A DNA stretch of 64,000 bases from contig JAGVSM010004524.1 in NCBI GenBank assembly GCA_022494885.1, positions 62,001 through 126,000 on the forward strand. Direction: 5' to 3'. The position numbers were made by a program, and so were the translations under genes. A model generated the notes under the pieces. That model was not told the DNA's origin. It searched no databases and was given only the letters and a program-made list of their open reading frames with translations. The DNA is from Micrasema longulum. Lineage: Eukaryota > Arthropoda > Insecta > Trichoptera > Brachycentridae. Shown piece after piece: positions 44,471 to 57,666 of the stretch (the first letter of the stretch is position 1; every line of letters begins with the position of its first letter).

Positions 44471-46719
44471 AATCACAGATATCCACAAAAATACGGTTAA
44501 CATAAACAAGTACGTATAGAATGAGAGTGTGTATGTGAAAAAGTATACATTTTTATTTATAAAAGAAGAGTGCATAAAATATCTGAAAACATTACATTAT
44601 TGCAAGATTAGGACGTTATCAGAATTGTTTTAATTTAAAATTAATATAATAAATAAATCCGAGTTTTTAAAATAAATTAAAAATTTGGTATAACAGTGCC
44701 CAATATCATACCTACCTTTGGATACGTAGCGAGTCCATATTTACATGGATAAAATGATGTATTTTCTGCCTCGCGGTGTAATCCATGGATTCCCTCCAAG
44801 TGATAAATGTTCAAGTTGCGCTGCCATTATAGGAATCAAGTGCTAAAAGCGAACCAAGAACCTTTACATAATTCTGAGGCTACGCGAACAAACACCGACT
44901 TAGTTTTAAAAGGACTATGTTTTTTCCACAGTAAATGTATTTTTATTAATATTAGTTAGTAAAAGTTTAAAGTTTTTCACATTTTTCCACAAATATATAT
45001 TTTATTATTATGACTTTCGGATAATTCCCACTACTGCAGTTTTCATCAAAATACCAAATGAAATCTCACTAAATACTTTGTTTTATCTACCGTTTGCATT
45101 AAATTGTATGACCTTTTCCGCAAAAGAGGAAAACAGACAAATATTCATTAATATTTATTTGCATTCTCATTTCCATTTTAATATAAGCCTTCTTTCTGTG
45201 CTGTGCTTTCAGAATCGTCCGCCGGAGCTTTTTCATTAAGTATTATTGCCATAATACTTGTCATATATTTAAATTTTGCCCTGTTATACTTTTTTAAGTG
45301 TTTGACAAAGCTACGTTTCAAAATCTTTGAAATTATTAGTACTTTTTGATGTTTTTATAAGTTTTCGAAGAGAATTTTAAGTTAACAGGATTTTGCTGGA
45401 ATAAAAATCATAAACAATAGAATAATGTGCGTAACTTTGAGAAGAATAACATTTAGGATGAGGCTATGGAAAATGGAAGCTTCTCTCAGCCAATTACCAA
45501 GAAAAGGAAGGAAGTACTACTTCCTTTCCTTTTTAAATCTCTCCTTCAATACGTTACAAAGAAGAAAGTCATTTCAAGCGCTTACTTTTAAATTTTAACG
45601 AATAAAAGAAAATCAGAAATATAAGCACGGAAATTATTTAAGATTCAAATAAGAAATATTGTTCTTTGGATATTAATTGCGTATTCCTACAAAGCTGGTT
45701 ACAATTGAATAATGTCTTTGATTATTAAAGACCCGCTTTATTTTATTTGAGTACCAATCGGTGTTTACATTTTTTGGCACAGATTCCAAAAGGTATAACA
45801 ACAAATGTATTCTTTCAGAAAAAAATAAAGCAATGTCCTTCAATCCCGAAAAATAAGTTAGATACGGGGTAAGGTAGGTCAATAAAATTCTTTGTGGTGA
45901 TAACATTTGAATAACAAATACGACTAAGCCATTCATTTTGAGGAATTCGAACGAGTTCATAACAAACTAAGGCGAATTTACAAAAACCGTTTCAGATTTT
46001 CTATAAAGAGTTAAAAAGAAAATATTCCTTTCATGTATTTTCTCTCACCAATCAGAAAATCTTTTCTCTTTTGTGAAAAGTATTTATATCTGGGTTCATA
46101 TTTGAATTCGCATTATAATTTATTAATTACAGATTGAGTTACATTTTTGTACGTGAAAAGCATTGAGATAATCTAAACATTGAAGGTATGTTCATACTAG
46201 ACTTTTATTTCTACACGAATGAACTGTACTTCGATCATATATTTTTGCAAGAAGATGATCAATTATACGATTTAGCCAGTTTTAGGAAATTATAATATAT
46301 TTTATGAAAAAAGTTTTTTTAGGCGAATTTGTCACGTTTACTCTGGCTAAAAGCGCTAACCACAACCTATAAAACAAACAGTCTCTAGAATATAAACTGT
46401 ACCGGTGTTTTTAAATATTTTTTAGGTCAATCAATTTGCGCAGTTTTATCTATATTATTGATATGACGTCCAGCTTTAGAACTCAACTGGGCCTTGGTTG
46501 GCATAATATAAACCGTTAATAAGTGATTTTAAACTAAATAAATCTTCATCAACCATAAATATTAATTGTATTACATTTAAAGCGTTGAATCCAGAGCCGT
46601 TTGTATTGCCTATTTATTTCTGAACGTCTTAACCTGAAGATTCCTTCAGATGAATTAAAACTGGCGTAACATTTCCATGCCACGTAATTTATTAACAATA
46701 TTAATGAGAGTCCCTATTA
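44471..46719. other. AT-rich DNA with no supported feature
   Basis: A 95-codon minus frame (45673-45960) has no domain and no second line of support. Confidence 0.3.
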
Positions 46720-47010
46720 ATATGAGGTATGAAATGAAGGCAAGGCAAGCCTACCTGTAGCCTAGAATAAAAGTACACGCCTATGCGCGGGTGCCAAACA
46801 GAGAACAAAGCCTTTGTAAATAATGTGTTTAGTATGTAAATGAGGTATCCGCTTTATTCTTGGGGACGATGTTTGTTGGTCCACGTCAACTAACTTTAAT
46901 TGTAGACCTTATTCTATTAGCTAGAAGCCTTACCTGATCGCTGTGGAGACTATGAGAAGGGTGGCTGGGAGGCGCCGCGGGGATAAATCCTTGTAACTTT
47001 ATAAGGGTAC
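46720..47010. other. Complex unique block, candidate conserved non-coding element
   Basis: It has balanced composition, no repeats and no long frame, ends in a G+C-rich ggctgggaggcgccgcgggg, and stands out between long AT-rich stretches. Confidence 0.25.
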
Positions 47011-48755
47011 TATCATATCATAACATGTACGTTTTATGTTCAACATTTATATTCTCTTTCCAGTTAAATGTTACAAACAGACAATGTTGACATTTATAAA
47101 ACAGAGGAAATTAATTATGATAACAGTCCATTAGACAAACTCTCGTTCTTTGTTAATATTTGAGAAAATTCGTCACAAAATAATCCTTTCATTTTTGTAA
47201 TAACATATTGTTATAGTAAAAAATTTCAATGGAAAAAGGGGTTAAAGAGAAAAACTTTTTGATACGTTCATTAATGTACTTATGTAAATTATGGTTTCAA
47301 ATTTTGTAACTTTAACATAATATTGTATAATAAATCAGTCCGATTTGATTTAAGAAGTGATTTTTTATAATTGTTTAGTGTATTTAAATACTAAAATACT
47401 AGACTCAGGAGTGAAAAAAGGATTAAGTCTTTAAATGGGTTAAATAAAATGAAATGTGAATAAGTAGAATATTAAATTACAAAATAAAAAATATTTTACC
47501 TACTGAAATTGTTTTAAGTTACTAAATATTGCCTACAATGTTATATTTTTGTAATTCGCTGTCGATGTGGTTATTTTTTCATCATGTCGGGAATGAATTT
47601 GATGTATCGTATCGTATTATATTTGTATTTACACATTGTTTTTATTTATTTATTTTAAAGGTTATATTTATTCATATTGATTTTCTTTAATAAAATTGTA
47701 TGTTATATTGTATAACGTAACTTTTGACACAGTTTATTCATAAACAACTCAATTGAACACAATTCAAAAATGCAAAATTGATTTTTTTTAAATATTTATC
47801 CAAAAATAAATATATAACTTTTAAATAAAACTTTTGAATAACAGGTTTTTTGTAATAAACATCCTAAAAAAATACTCAAATCAACCCCTTTTCTGCAACG
47901 TGTATTATTTTGAGTAATCAAATGAAGAAGTAGAGTAAGTTATGACGCTTCGTATGAAGAGCTTAACTTAAAATGAATATTTTTCTTCTTTTTTATGCAG
48001 GTGTTGTTAATTTTATTGTAAATACCTAAAGTGAAAAGGGTTTTGTAATGGGATTATACTAATGCCCTTAATATAGAACGAAAGAGATAAAAAAGCAATT
48101 ACAATGTGTGTACATACATGTACGAGGTACATTGAAGTAAGTGACAAAATCTACGCCTTTCATATGAGGCACCAAATAATATAAGAAAAGCCGTTTTTGT
48201 AAATACATATTTTTTTATTGATTGATTGATTTGGTGTTTATTTTGTAGAACTCCATATTTGAACATATAATATTAGAAATCAAACACTGATTTCAGTCTA
48301 CTGAACACTTTATTTTTACAGATATAAAAAAATATAAAAACAATAATTTCGTGACAATTGTTTCGTCTTGTTAGGGCATTCGTTTGAAAACGCTTAATTT
48401 TAATAAATTTAATGCTCTAATTATCGTAGAGCTAAACTTCCTCATTAAACACAGAATTCAATTTAATTTTGAAATTTTTTTTTTAAACATTGATGAAAAA
48501 TTATTCAAAAATATTTTCAAAATAATTGAAAAAACAGCGAGTATTTTCATTATTATGCAACGCGAGGATCGAGGAATATAAGACTAAAAGAGAAATCAGG
48601 AAAATCGTCTCGAAATTGCATAACGTACAAAGGAATTATATAATGTAAGAATACAATCGGAATATGCTAGAAATATAAAGTAAATTTAGTATTTAAAATG
48701 GGATTGTTAACAATATTGATATGGATGATTCTGAAAATATGTATCATGAATTTTA
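47011..48755. other. AT-rich stretch with no supported feature
   Basis: Nothing recognisable. Confidence 0.4.
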
Positions 48756-49021
48756 CTATCATTATCATTCCCTTTTTACACCTAATGGTTCATAGGGCAC
48801 TGCATTGGCAGTGTGACACCAATCGCAGCGTATCTTGATATTTTTTTGTAACATGAAGGTAAGATGATCAGTCCTGAGATTAAGGTACTAGTCCAGGGAC
48901 TATGAAATATTCTGGTGTGAAAACACTCTAAAATAAATATTTCGTATCAACCACGTCGGGAATCGAACTTGAAACTTTTAGCATGGTAGGCAAACGCGCT
49001 GACCATTAAACTACGAGGTCA
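48756..49021 (-). repeat. tRNA-derived SINE family A, full length
   Basis: On the minus strand: gacctcgtagtttaatggtc (box A region) and cagcgcgtttgcctaccatg, then aagtttcaagttcgattccc (box B), the body with …ccagaatatttcatagtccc, …actagtacctt, …tgccctatgaaccattaggt, and a short ATGATAATG tail. This copy and 58275 share the longest uninterrupted matches of the family. Confidence 0.85.
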
Positions 49022-49682
49022 AATTTTTTTAAATACCTAGTAGGTGTTATTTAGATAATAAAAAAGAGAGCGGTAAAACAAAAGTGAAGAGTAAATACAA
49101 TGTTAAGTCAATTAATATAAAATATAAATAATTGAGTTCCTGTATGTTGAGAGTACTGTCTTATATTATATTATAATAAATGTGTAATATTACACTCTTA
49201 ATAAAAGAATATGAAAAAAAATATATAAATTAATAAATGTTTTCCGATTTATTTAAAACACATGCATCTGTTTACAATATACTTTTTATAAAGTTTAATT
49301 ACTTGGTAATTTTAAAATAGCTTGAAAATAATTCCTTACAATTTATCTAATTAGTTTTTAATGACTTGGGCATTGATATTCCTCCCTTTCCTTCCTGTTC
49401 TCACCCCTTTCCCTCAACTTATTTGATACATATATTTATATTATTATACATCGTGGAACATTACACGAGACCGCCACGTTTAATTACTTTGCAACATTCC
49501 GAATAATAATGTACATTTGTGTAATATCTGATCTGGTAATATTTCTGGTTTAAATAAAAAAATATTATCAAAAATCCACTACACATAACATATTTTTAGG
49601 TTGTGTCGTTAAAGTTTGCATTTAATTTATAGTGCAAATGCGGAAATGGAGAGTCACCTACATTAAAAAAAATATATTAACG
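49022..49682. other. AT-rich stretch with no supported feature
   Basis: 49380-49440 is pyrimidine-rich, as in LINE 3' UTRs of this window, but nothing confirms it. Confidence 0.3.
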
Positions 49683-49800
49683 CCGGACGAGTAGTGGCCC
49701 CTTAGTATCGTTAGTGACTCACGAAGTAGATGTTCGACGTTCGAACCCTACTTTACCAAAATTTGATTCTCATTTTCTGGCATATGGCATTATTAAAAAC
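49683..49800 (+). repeat. tRNA-derived SINE family C, copy 1
   Basis: gtagtggccccttagtatcg (box A-like) and gttcgacgttcgaaccctac (box B) are followed by tttaccaaaatttgattctc and attttctggcat. A related copy is at 54133-54260. Confidence 0.5.
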
Positions 49801-52800
49801 GCCAAAAACAACTAAATGTTTAAGTTAATCCTAGGACCACATGTCATTTTATTATTTATCATACGCTTTCAAATATTTTGAATATGTAATCAATTTAACA
49901 AAAGCAACTGATTAAAAACATGCACTATCCTGGATTCAAACCAAAGATATGAACTCTTTTTTTCTTTTGTTGCCCTTTAATAATAAGGAATATTTTTGTG
50001 TTTTTTTTTAAATACTTTTTATTTACTATAAAAAAAAACATATAATCTTAAGCTTTATATTTTATTTTTACTTTCTTATGTTACACAAACATATTATAAC
50101 TATCCATTATTTATTATAGGAGCAAAAATTCATTAACATTTTCGTGTATACCCACAAACAGGCCAAGCTTTTGTGGGATTTTTTAAAACTTTTAAAAATA
50201 TTAATATGTATTTCATTGCTATGTAATTGTGCTTTATTTTTTGAATACTCTGTTTTATCATTTATGTTTATGTAAAAAAAGTGGCTTTTTGTATTTTTCT
50301 TTTTTTTCTTTTGATCTTTATACATGAACTCCAGCTTTTGGAGCATTCTTAAATCAGAAACGTGTAAGATTTAAAAGACTGCCATCAAATAGAAAAAAAA
50401 AATATTAAAAATTCTCCTAAACTTATGAGTATGCTTTCATTTTGTTCCTTGTGTAATTAAAGAAGATGAATTGTATTTAACGTAAATTACTCGTAAATAT
50501 ACAAATCAACTTTTGTAATTAAGTCTCTTATGAGTTGTTTTTAATGTAAATGATTTGAAAACAGCCTTGTTTGTGCACGAGATACGAATAATGCGACATT
50601 TCCCAGAATCAACTCAGTAGGCATAGATTATTAAGCTACAAGAGTTGTTTGTATAGGAAGTCTGAATATTTCACTTGGAGTGGAAACATTTTAGACTTGT
50701 TTAGTTCCCTTGTTTTAAGCTGCGCAAAGCGGTATAAAAATGACAATTTCATTGGATGAATTTCTGTCTGGGGTTATAACCGGAGACAGAAATTTATAAA
50801 GCTCATAAGCTTGTTGAAATTGAACGGTTTTTTAACGAGTTTTTGCTTGGAATTGTGTAAGGGTTTAGTTTTGAATACGGTTTCGGATCGATTCCTATTT
50901 GACATATCTACGCTTGGTTCATTATGACTTCGCAAATTCATATGTATGTGCGTTTTTTGAGTACTTAAAAAACTTTATGAGTTTTTAAGATGTATGCAAG
51001 TCAACAAATGGGTAAATAAATAAACAGTTATTACTATGGCCATTTATTATAATTTTATTCCATACAATACTGGATATGTAAGATTATATCATACTTGTAA
51101 TTCTAAGTTTTTTTGTAATATAATAATATTATTAATTCAACAAACCAGCAAAACAAGTAAACAATGATGGATTCAAAAACATTTAAAAAATTTATATAGT
51201 CCGAAACTTCAATTATAAAAAGATATTTACATGTGTCTACTTAGAGTACATCCATGAATCTTTAAGCGCTAAATAGATAAGTTTTCGTATAAATGCAGAG
51301 GAGACTCGCAACAATGTACAAACTCCAGGAAATGTACACAGTAGAAGCCGATCCACGAACTGAAACAACAAAAAAACCAATTAGATACATGAAAACATTA
51401 ATTAAAAATAAAGGATTATGAGATTTCAACCAATCTGAAAAATATAAATCTCGCCATGAAATCAAGATCTCGTTAAAAAATCCCGTGGCATGCAAATAAA
51501 AGAAATCGGAGTAGCGCGTTTGATTGTTCTAACTAAAGGACAGTATTTGACTTTAGTGAAAACAAATGAATGGTACTTCAATTAATAATTTCTCAGACTT
51601 CCTTTAGCGAAGGATTCCAGCCGGAAATATAATACGAAAAATGTAAAATATCAAAGGAAGATCAAAACGGATTTATGATATTTCAATAATGTTTCATTCA
51701 TATTGTATCGCGTAGTTCCAATTTGTTCGGCATTTAAATAATTTTTCTCCTTTGCATAGGATTCAAGGGGTCTCCCTCGGGATAGATTTCCTCACACGGT
51801 GTGCTGAAAATTTGTACTACAGAGTTAAGTTACTGCGCGATAGAAGGCCAGTGAATAAAATTCCAGTACATAAATCCACGGGGAAGGTTTGAATAATTGA
51901 AACATGTTGCCCCACCCCTTCGGTGGCCGACAAAGAAATGAATAAATAAATTAGATAGTATCGGATGCGGAAAATGTATTGTTAATCCGGGCATCGGGTA
52001 CAACCGAACACGGGACTAGTGTGTTGTACATTCTCTATGAACGTGTATATACATAGATACTCTGTAAGCATAATTTTCTTCTCGAATCCGCCTAAACATT
52101 CATTAATTCCATGCAACTCCAGGCACCATACGCCAATCCACATATTTACATACATTATATATGTATGTACGTCCGTGTAAACTAAGATTTATCTGCATCT
52201 GTTACTTTCCGCGTTAAGTCAATAATACGTTTCCATTTAAAGGTTTTCTGCTTTGGAACAAAGTAACACAAGACTCTCGGTAGGTATTGTGTCTGTGTAA
52301 GCTCTCAAACAATACGACGAACTTTGAATGTATTTAGCGAGAGATACTTAAACAACATACTTCCCAAGTAGGGCACATTCTTTGATATTAGATTTTAACT
52401 TTTTACACAATTTAATCACTCGGAAATGGTTGTTTTAACAAGCGGGTTGGTAAACATTGTTACTCGGCACACAGTAAATACTCGGTAGTAGAATGAGGAA
52501 ACGAGATTGCGATAAAATGAAAAATGTTCATTTTTGTTGATTCTATCAGCTATTAAATGAATACGTTGGCGCGCAGCGCAGTTATGTTCAGATCGGTAAA
52601 TAGGGGGACCGATATTTTCTTCCTGACTGATTTATCAGGGGACTCACAACTTGATAGAGTTCTTGGAAAATAGTTATCCATAAGCAATACCGGTAAAGAA
52701 TTGTTTTCTAAATCAAATATTAGCTCCCCGGAAAAGAACGGACGCACTGCTGGAAAGTACCTACCGCAAAAGGTTTCTTTCCGTAGGTTTTACTTATTGA

Positions 52801-52994
52801 AAAACCCATTTCAATTTCATAAATTCTTAAATGTCGAGAGATTTTCCCTGAAAGAATTTATGAAACACGAAAGAATTTGGGTGATTTAAAGGCGTTCTTC
52901 TGTGAGTTCAAAATGAAGAAAACATCATTCCTCGACAGAATTTATTTGTATAATTTTAAAAATATACTTAAAACATTACAATCAAACAATTATA
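49801..52994. other. AT-rich DNA with no supported feature
   Basis: 51700-52330 has somewhat more complex sequence. The short frames at 50107, 51262, 52553 and 52701 show no domain. Confidence 0.35.
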
Positions 52995-53062
52995 AAGTGT
53001 AAATTTCTTGCAACGCAGAGGAAAACATTTTAGAGAAGGAATATGAAAGTCTAGGCATTAAA
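52995..53062 (-). mobile_element. MITE-like family M, terminal fragment
   Basis: gcaacgcagaggaaaacatt, gagaaggaatatgaaagtct and aggcatt match the family's end. The copy is cut off after about 55 bases. Confidence 0.5.
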
Positions 53063-54132
53063 AAACATTGTTAATTCAAACGTATTTAAAATGAGGATGT
53101 TTTGAACTCAAAAACCTTAAGATGAAAAAAAAAACACTAACTGTTTTTTTTTCATTCTAATTTTCATTTTACTATGCTACCTCAACTAAATCTTAATGTT
53201 TAAATGAGAACAAGTAAAAAAAATAAGTGGTTGCAAAATCTGCATGATGCAATTTAGTTTCGAAATATAAAAAAAAGAAATGAAATAAAATTAGATTTCA
53301 CGGCGGCAATTTGTTCATGAAACCAAAAACGGCTGAGAACGAGACAGAAAACATGAATATATCAAAATTAGAACTAGCGAAATAAAAATTAATGTTACAG
53401 ACATTTTCAGAATATACATGTATTTAATTTTTTTAAATTTTCGTTAGTAATTTGGGCCATTGTATCTAGTTTTTTATTAATGTAAAAATAAATTTTATAA
53501 ATTTGTTAATCGATACAACATTGTTAACGGGTAGTAGGAAATTCCCATTGTGTTTAATATCTTTTTTACAATTTGTTCCGGTCTTGAAAATTCGGATAAA
53601 TGTAAACAACATTTCCCTCTATGTAAAATAAATATTAAATAGTAGCCTGTGGGAACGTTTTTATGTCAGTATTTCGTATTATTAGTTACCTACTGTAAAT
53701 AATAACTTTTACCAACCACCCACGGTATGAATATGTCGATACGAGTTGACAATGGACCCTCATCTCATTTTTTTCTTGGAGCAACTCGCCAAAAAAATCA
53801 CTGCTCGGAAGTTTTACTTACGGTGAATGACGGATGTGATTGCTAGAAAATAAGGCCCGAAACTAGAACAAACTTAGGAAGTAGTTACTGGAGATTTGAT
53901 TGCGGTAAAAGCGATAGTAACAATACATCGGAAGAACGGTTTGTTCGACGATAGTTTTACCGCAAAGTGAGTTAAACGTCTTGGAATAACCCCTCGAAAT
54001 TTAGGGGGCTTAGCGGAGAGAAATAAAATAGTTGACGGTTTAAAACATCGATTTATTAAAATCAAAATCTTACTCAGTAAAAATATTGTCTTTCAATGAA
54101 TATATTGTAAATAAATAGTTTTAATAATTTTG
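53063..54132. other. AT-rich DNA with no supported feature
   Basis: Nothing recognisable. Confidence 0.4.
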
Positions 54133-54260
54133 AATCGGGCTGTGGTCCTGTGGCTAGTATCACGGACTCACGGATCAAAGGTCTGAAGATCGCACCCCAC
54201 TCTACCAAAACTCGAATTACATTTTCTAATGCTGAGTTATTTACAACTTCGTCTTTACAA
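54133..54260 (+). repeat. tRNA-derived SINE family C, copy 2
   Basis: ggtcctgtggctagtatcac, gactcacggatc, ctctaccaaaactcgaatta and cattttctaatgc match 49683-49800 in order. Box B is decayed here. Confidence 0.5.
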
Positions 54261-54339
54261 AATGGACGTCAAAATTGAAATATTTGGTAAATTATATGAA
54301 CGCAAATATTTATTTAAAAAAAAAAAAAACAAGTTAAAA

Positions 54340-54740
54340 TTACTGAATCACAGGGTGAATGCTGTTGAAATGCGATCTCTCAGGTGAAAAAACTATGTAC
54401 CGTAGGCGCACAAATGTTGAAATTCGTGAATTGTGTAAGACTGAGACAAGCATTATCGATAAAATAAATAAATAAGCGCTGTATTGGTTTGGACATAAGA
54501 TTTCCGATGGATACAGAAAACGAAAACGACCAAAAAGACACATGACATAACCAAGTTCCACTAATTCTCGTATATAGACATGTCGAAATTCAGAATAATC
54601 AAAATGGAATAAAATGAATAAATGTAGAGAAATGTAGTCCAGACTTCTTTGAAATGTCTTTAAATAGAGACATCGAAATCTGTATGTAAAATTGCGTTTA
54701 ATCCTCTTTACCTACCCTTACGGGGATACGACATGGTTTG
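54340..54740 (+). pseudogene. LINE tail, heavily decayed (same family as 27520)
   Basis: RVNAVEMRSLR, then in other frames RCTNVEIRELC-like, FGH, GYRKRKRP and, at 54711-54740, a stretch corresponding to the AYPYG end. Several deletions have removed parts of it. It is dead. Confidence 0.65.
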
Positions 54741-55899
54741 TTTGTGTTTGTTGAAAATTATGTAACTTCTTGTCATACCCACTTTTTGTCGTGCTTTGTT
54801 TTTCAAGTTTAAAATATTTGTACAACATATTTTAATTAAATGCAATAAAAATGTCTATTACGAATACCTATTGTCATAAGTACATAATGTATGTTTACCA
54901 ACAAAAACAAATGTGCCTATTATTAATTTACAAGTTATTAATACTATCACTGTTAATATTAACCGCCGTTAATTAACGTATCATTCTAATACAAATAATT
55001 AATAAAATTTCGTTATTGAACTTATATTTATCGATTTTTAGCGTTTTAGTAAGAACGGCAAAAAAATATATTTTCATATTGAATGTAAATTAAAGTAAAT
55101 CTTTTAAATATAATATAATAATCGTACATCAATCTTGTATAAAAATTCCACCACATCGGATACATAGTTATTCATAACATGTTTTTTAAAATATTTTAGT
55201 TAACTGTCGTATTTAAATTGAAATTATTTGCAAACACACCGTGAAAATCTTAAATAAATTATATTAAAAGTAGGTAATTACCGTAATGCCAAAATGAATT
55301 TAAGCTTGTGGAATTGGAAATAAGTTTTTTAAACTCTCAAAAAACTCCTAATTTAATATTCGAAAGGTTACCAATTGTAAAATCAATATTTTCGAAGAAA
55401 ACAAGTTTGGATTGTCAATAATCTGGGTTCTCCCTCACGAATACATTTTTTTTATATTGCCAGAATTGAAGGAATTTGAAGGATCAGAATTTATTAGCAG
55501 AGCGAATTTCGCTTGAAATAATATAATTTTTACTTTATCATCTAAAACGTTGTCTTTTTAAAATAAGTATAAAATCAATTCACAATTTTTGAAAGAATTC
55601 GAAAGCAAAATTGACGTTTTCAATAATATATTTTGTATCCATAATTCAATGTAGCACGGTGATACGGTAGTGAAGGGCCACCTCCTCCTTCAAAATGTTT
55701 TCTTGTGACCAAATTTTTTAATGGATAATTGAGAAAAAAAAACATAGTCATCCCAGACAATTGAAAGGAAAAGATTTTTCTCAACTATCTTCAGACAAAG
55801 AAGGCGGGAAGAAAAAATAAAGAAAAAACAATTCTCCATAAATTGAACGTATATTTATTCTTCATTTACATTGAAATCAAGATTTAAATGTTACCATCT
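54741..55899. other. AT-rich stretch with no supported feature
   Basis: Nothing recognisable. Confidence 0.4.
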
Positions 55900-56160
55900 A
55901 AATATTCAAGTTTTTATTTTTCCTCCTTTTTTTCCCCTCATTCCCTCTTCTTTCTTCATGGTAAGTGTAAATTTTTAGTTTATTTTTGTTTCAAACATTG
56001 TATAAAATTTTAAGATTTTGTATTAGTTCCTAGAACATATGCATATACTTCTAATTTTCGAAAACTGAACGGTTTGGGTTGGTAGAAAGAAATTGCTTTA
56101 TGGCAGTATGCCCCCAAAAGTGTATGAAAAATTGTTAAATAAATACATTTACGACATAAT
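55900..56160 (+). mobile_element. LINE 3' UTR, same family as 5210-5475
   Basis: A pyrimidine-rich stretch (55918-55960) is followed by ggtttgggttggtagaaaga, tttatggcagtatgcccc and …gttaaataaataca. The order matches the 3' UTR at 5210-5475 (ggttggttgaaagaaattcc, tttggcaataagcccgcc). No coding part remains. Confidence 0.5.
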
Positions 56161-56199
56161 TCTTGAAATATTTCTGCGGTTTTGAAAGAAACATGGCAA

Positions 56200-57185
56200 A
56201 AATATAATAACCATAATTCAGGGATGTGTTATGTCACAATGGTTGTTTAATCTATTCATGGACAACTGTATGAAAGAGATAGAATGTATGGGTATTGAAA
56301 CAAAAATTGATAATTTTTCAGTAAGCTGCTTGTTGTATGCTGATGATGCAGTTCTGTTAGCAAGCAGCAAGGCTGATTTGCAACAAATAGTCTCTAGAAT
56401 GTTTGATGTATGCCTAGAAAACGAATTGGCGATGAACGAAAGTAAGTCAAAAGTGATGGTATTTATAAGGGATAGTGAGGTTACTGACTGCATAATAAAT
56501 GTAGACAACAAATGTCTCGAACAAGTCGAAGAATTTGTGTATCTGGGAAGCAAGTTTTCAAAAGATAGAAGAGTAGAAAAAAATGTTGAAAGGAGAGAGA
56601 GTGCGGGGAACAAAATGAACGAAGCACTAAGCACAGTAATTGCCAATGAAAATATGTCAATCAAAGCTAAACTGGCAGTGCACAACGGAGTTTAAGTCCT
56701 AACACTTATGTGTGGAAGTGAAACATGGAACTGGGAGAGAAAGGAGAAAAGCCGAGAGAACGCGGTTGAAATGTGATCTCTTAGACGAATGTGGGGGAAA
56801 TCAATGTATGACAGGGTTACGAATGATGAAATCAGGCGAGAGTGTAAATTTCAGTCAAGTATATTTGATAAGGTTAAGAAAGGGTCTCTGATATGATTTG
56901 GTCACGTAGAACGAATGGACGACAAAAGATTGGTAAAACAAGTATATATGGCGAAAATGTAAGGTAACGTGAGACGAGGATGACCAAGGAAGACGTGGCA
57001 TTATCAGATAAATCAAAATCTTAAGTCTGGTCATGTCAAAAGTAGACAGAACCGAAAGGCATGTATGCCAAGATGTATGAATGTGGAAGAAGCTAGGAAT
57101 GTATGCCAAGATAGACGTGTGTGGCGGTCCATTCTATCTGCCTACCCCTACGGGAAATGGCGTGATGGTAGTAGTAGTAGTAAAT
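56200..57185 (+). pseudogene. LINE reverse transcriptase, carboxy half with YADD box, (GTA)n tail
   Basis: This is the longest copy of the family seen at 27520. It starts in the palm (QGCVMSQWLFNLFMDN), has the catalytic box YADDAVLLASS at about residue 36 of the frame from 56231, then VYLGSKFSKDRRVEKNVERR, KAKLAVHNGV, CGSETWNWERK, RRMWGKSMYDR, FGHVERMDD, PRKTWHYQI and VWRSILSAYPYGKWRDG, ending in GTAGTAGTAGTA. The whole 980 bases keep one reading frame, interrupted only by about five stop codons. At least one (ATG TGA TCT at 56771) is a CGA-to-TGA change relative to the copies at 27625 and 54370. The amino-terminal palm, fingers and endonuclease are missing. Confidence 0.88.
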
Positions 57186-57278
57186 TAAAGAAACAATAGT
57201 GGCACAATGATCACTATGCAATTTTTTTTTCTTAAATCATTTAAAACTACATGGCACAAGTGAGTGAACTTTAAGTTA

Positions 57279-57329
57279 ACAATGTTTGAGTATGTCCAAA
57301 TGCTTGCAGACTGGCTGGATTTTCTCCCA
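57279..57329 (-). repeat. Family M leading module (inverted)
   Basis: aatgtttgagtatgtccaaa and gcttgcagactggctggatt are the complement of the module at 8345-8412 and stand in the same relation to the neighbouring terminus. Confidence 0.55.
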
Positions 57330-57666
57330 TATTTAAATTTATTTCAACAGAGACCTACCTGGTAAAAGAAGAAGTATAAAAATTGGAAAATTGTTTTCAG
57401 GCGTTGCCTAGTAGGTGATTTTGTTCAGCCGGATGAATCTCACCCACGTGATAAAGGTTTCAGTTATTTTACTTCACAAAAGTCAACAGATGGAAGTGTT
57501 GAGGAAATGTGGATGTTCAAACATGGGCAGAATGGTGAATGTTACACAGTGTGTAAAGTGGCCACTTAAACCAGCCAATGACAGGTCATAAGCCCTGTAA
57601 ATGCCTAGACTTCCATTTTCCCTTCTCAAAAATGTTTTCCCTCTCTGTCGAAATAAATTTAAATAT
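57330..57666 (+). mobile_element. MITE-like family M, best-defined copy (337 bp)
   Basis: The 24-base terminal inverted repeats (57330-57353 and 57643-57666) differ at one position; they begin atatttaaatttatttcaac. Between them lie tggtaaaagaagaagtataa, ccaggcgttgcctagtaggt, tgaatctcacccacgtgata, gaatggtgaatgttacacag, gccaatgacaggtcataagc and atgcctagacttccat. There is no coding capacity. It probably depends on a transposase supplied elsewhere. Confidence 0.75.

Noticed and set aside
45673..45960. 95-codon minus frame rich in Leu/Phe/Tyr
   Set aside because: It has no motif and lies in AT-rich DNA, where such hydrophobic frames are common by chance.
56218..56685. 155-codon minus-strand frame
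   Set aside because: It is antisense to the YADD-containing reverse transcriptase at 56200.
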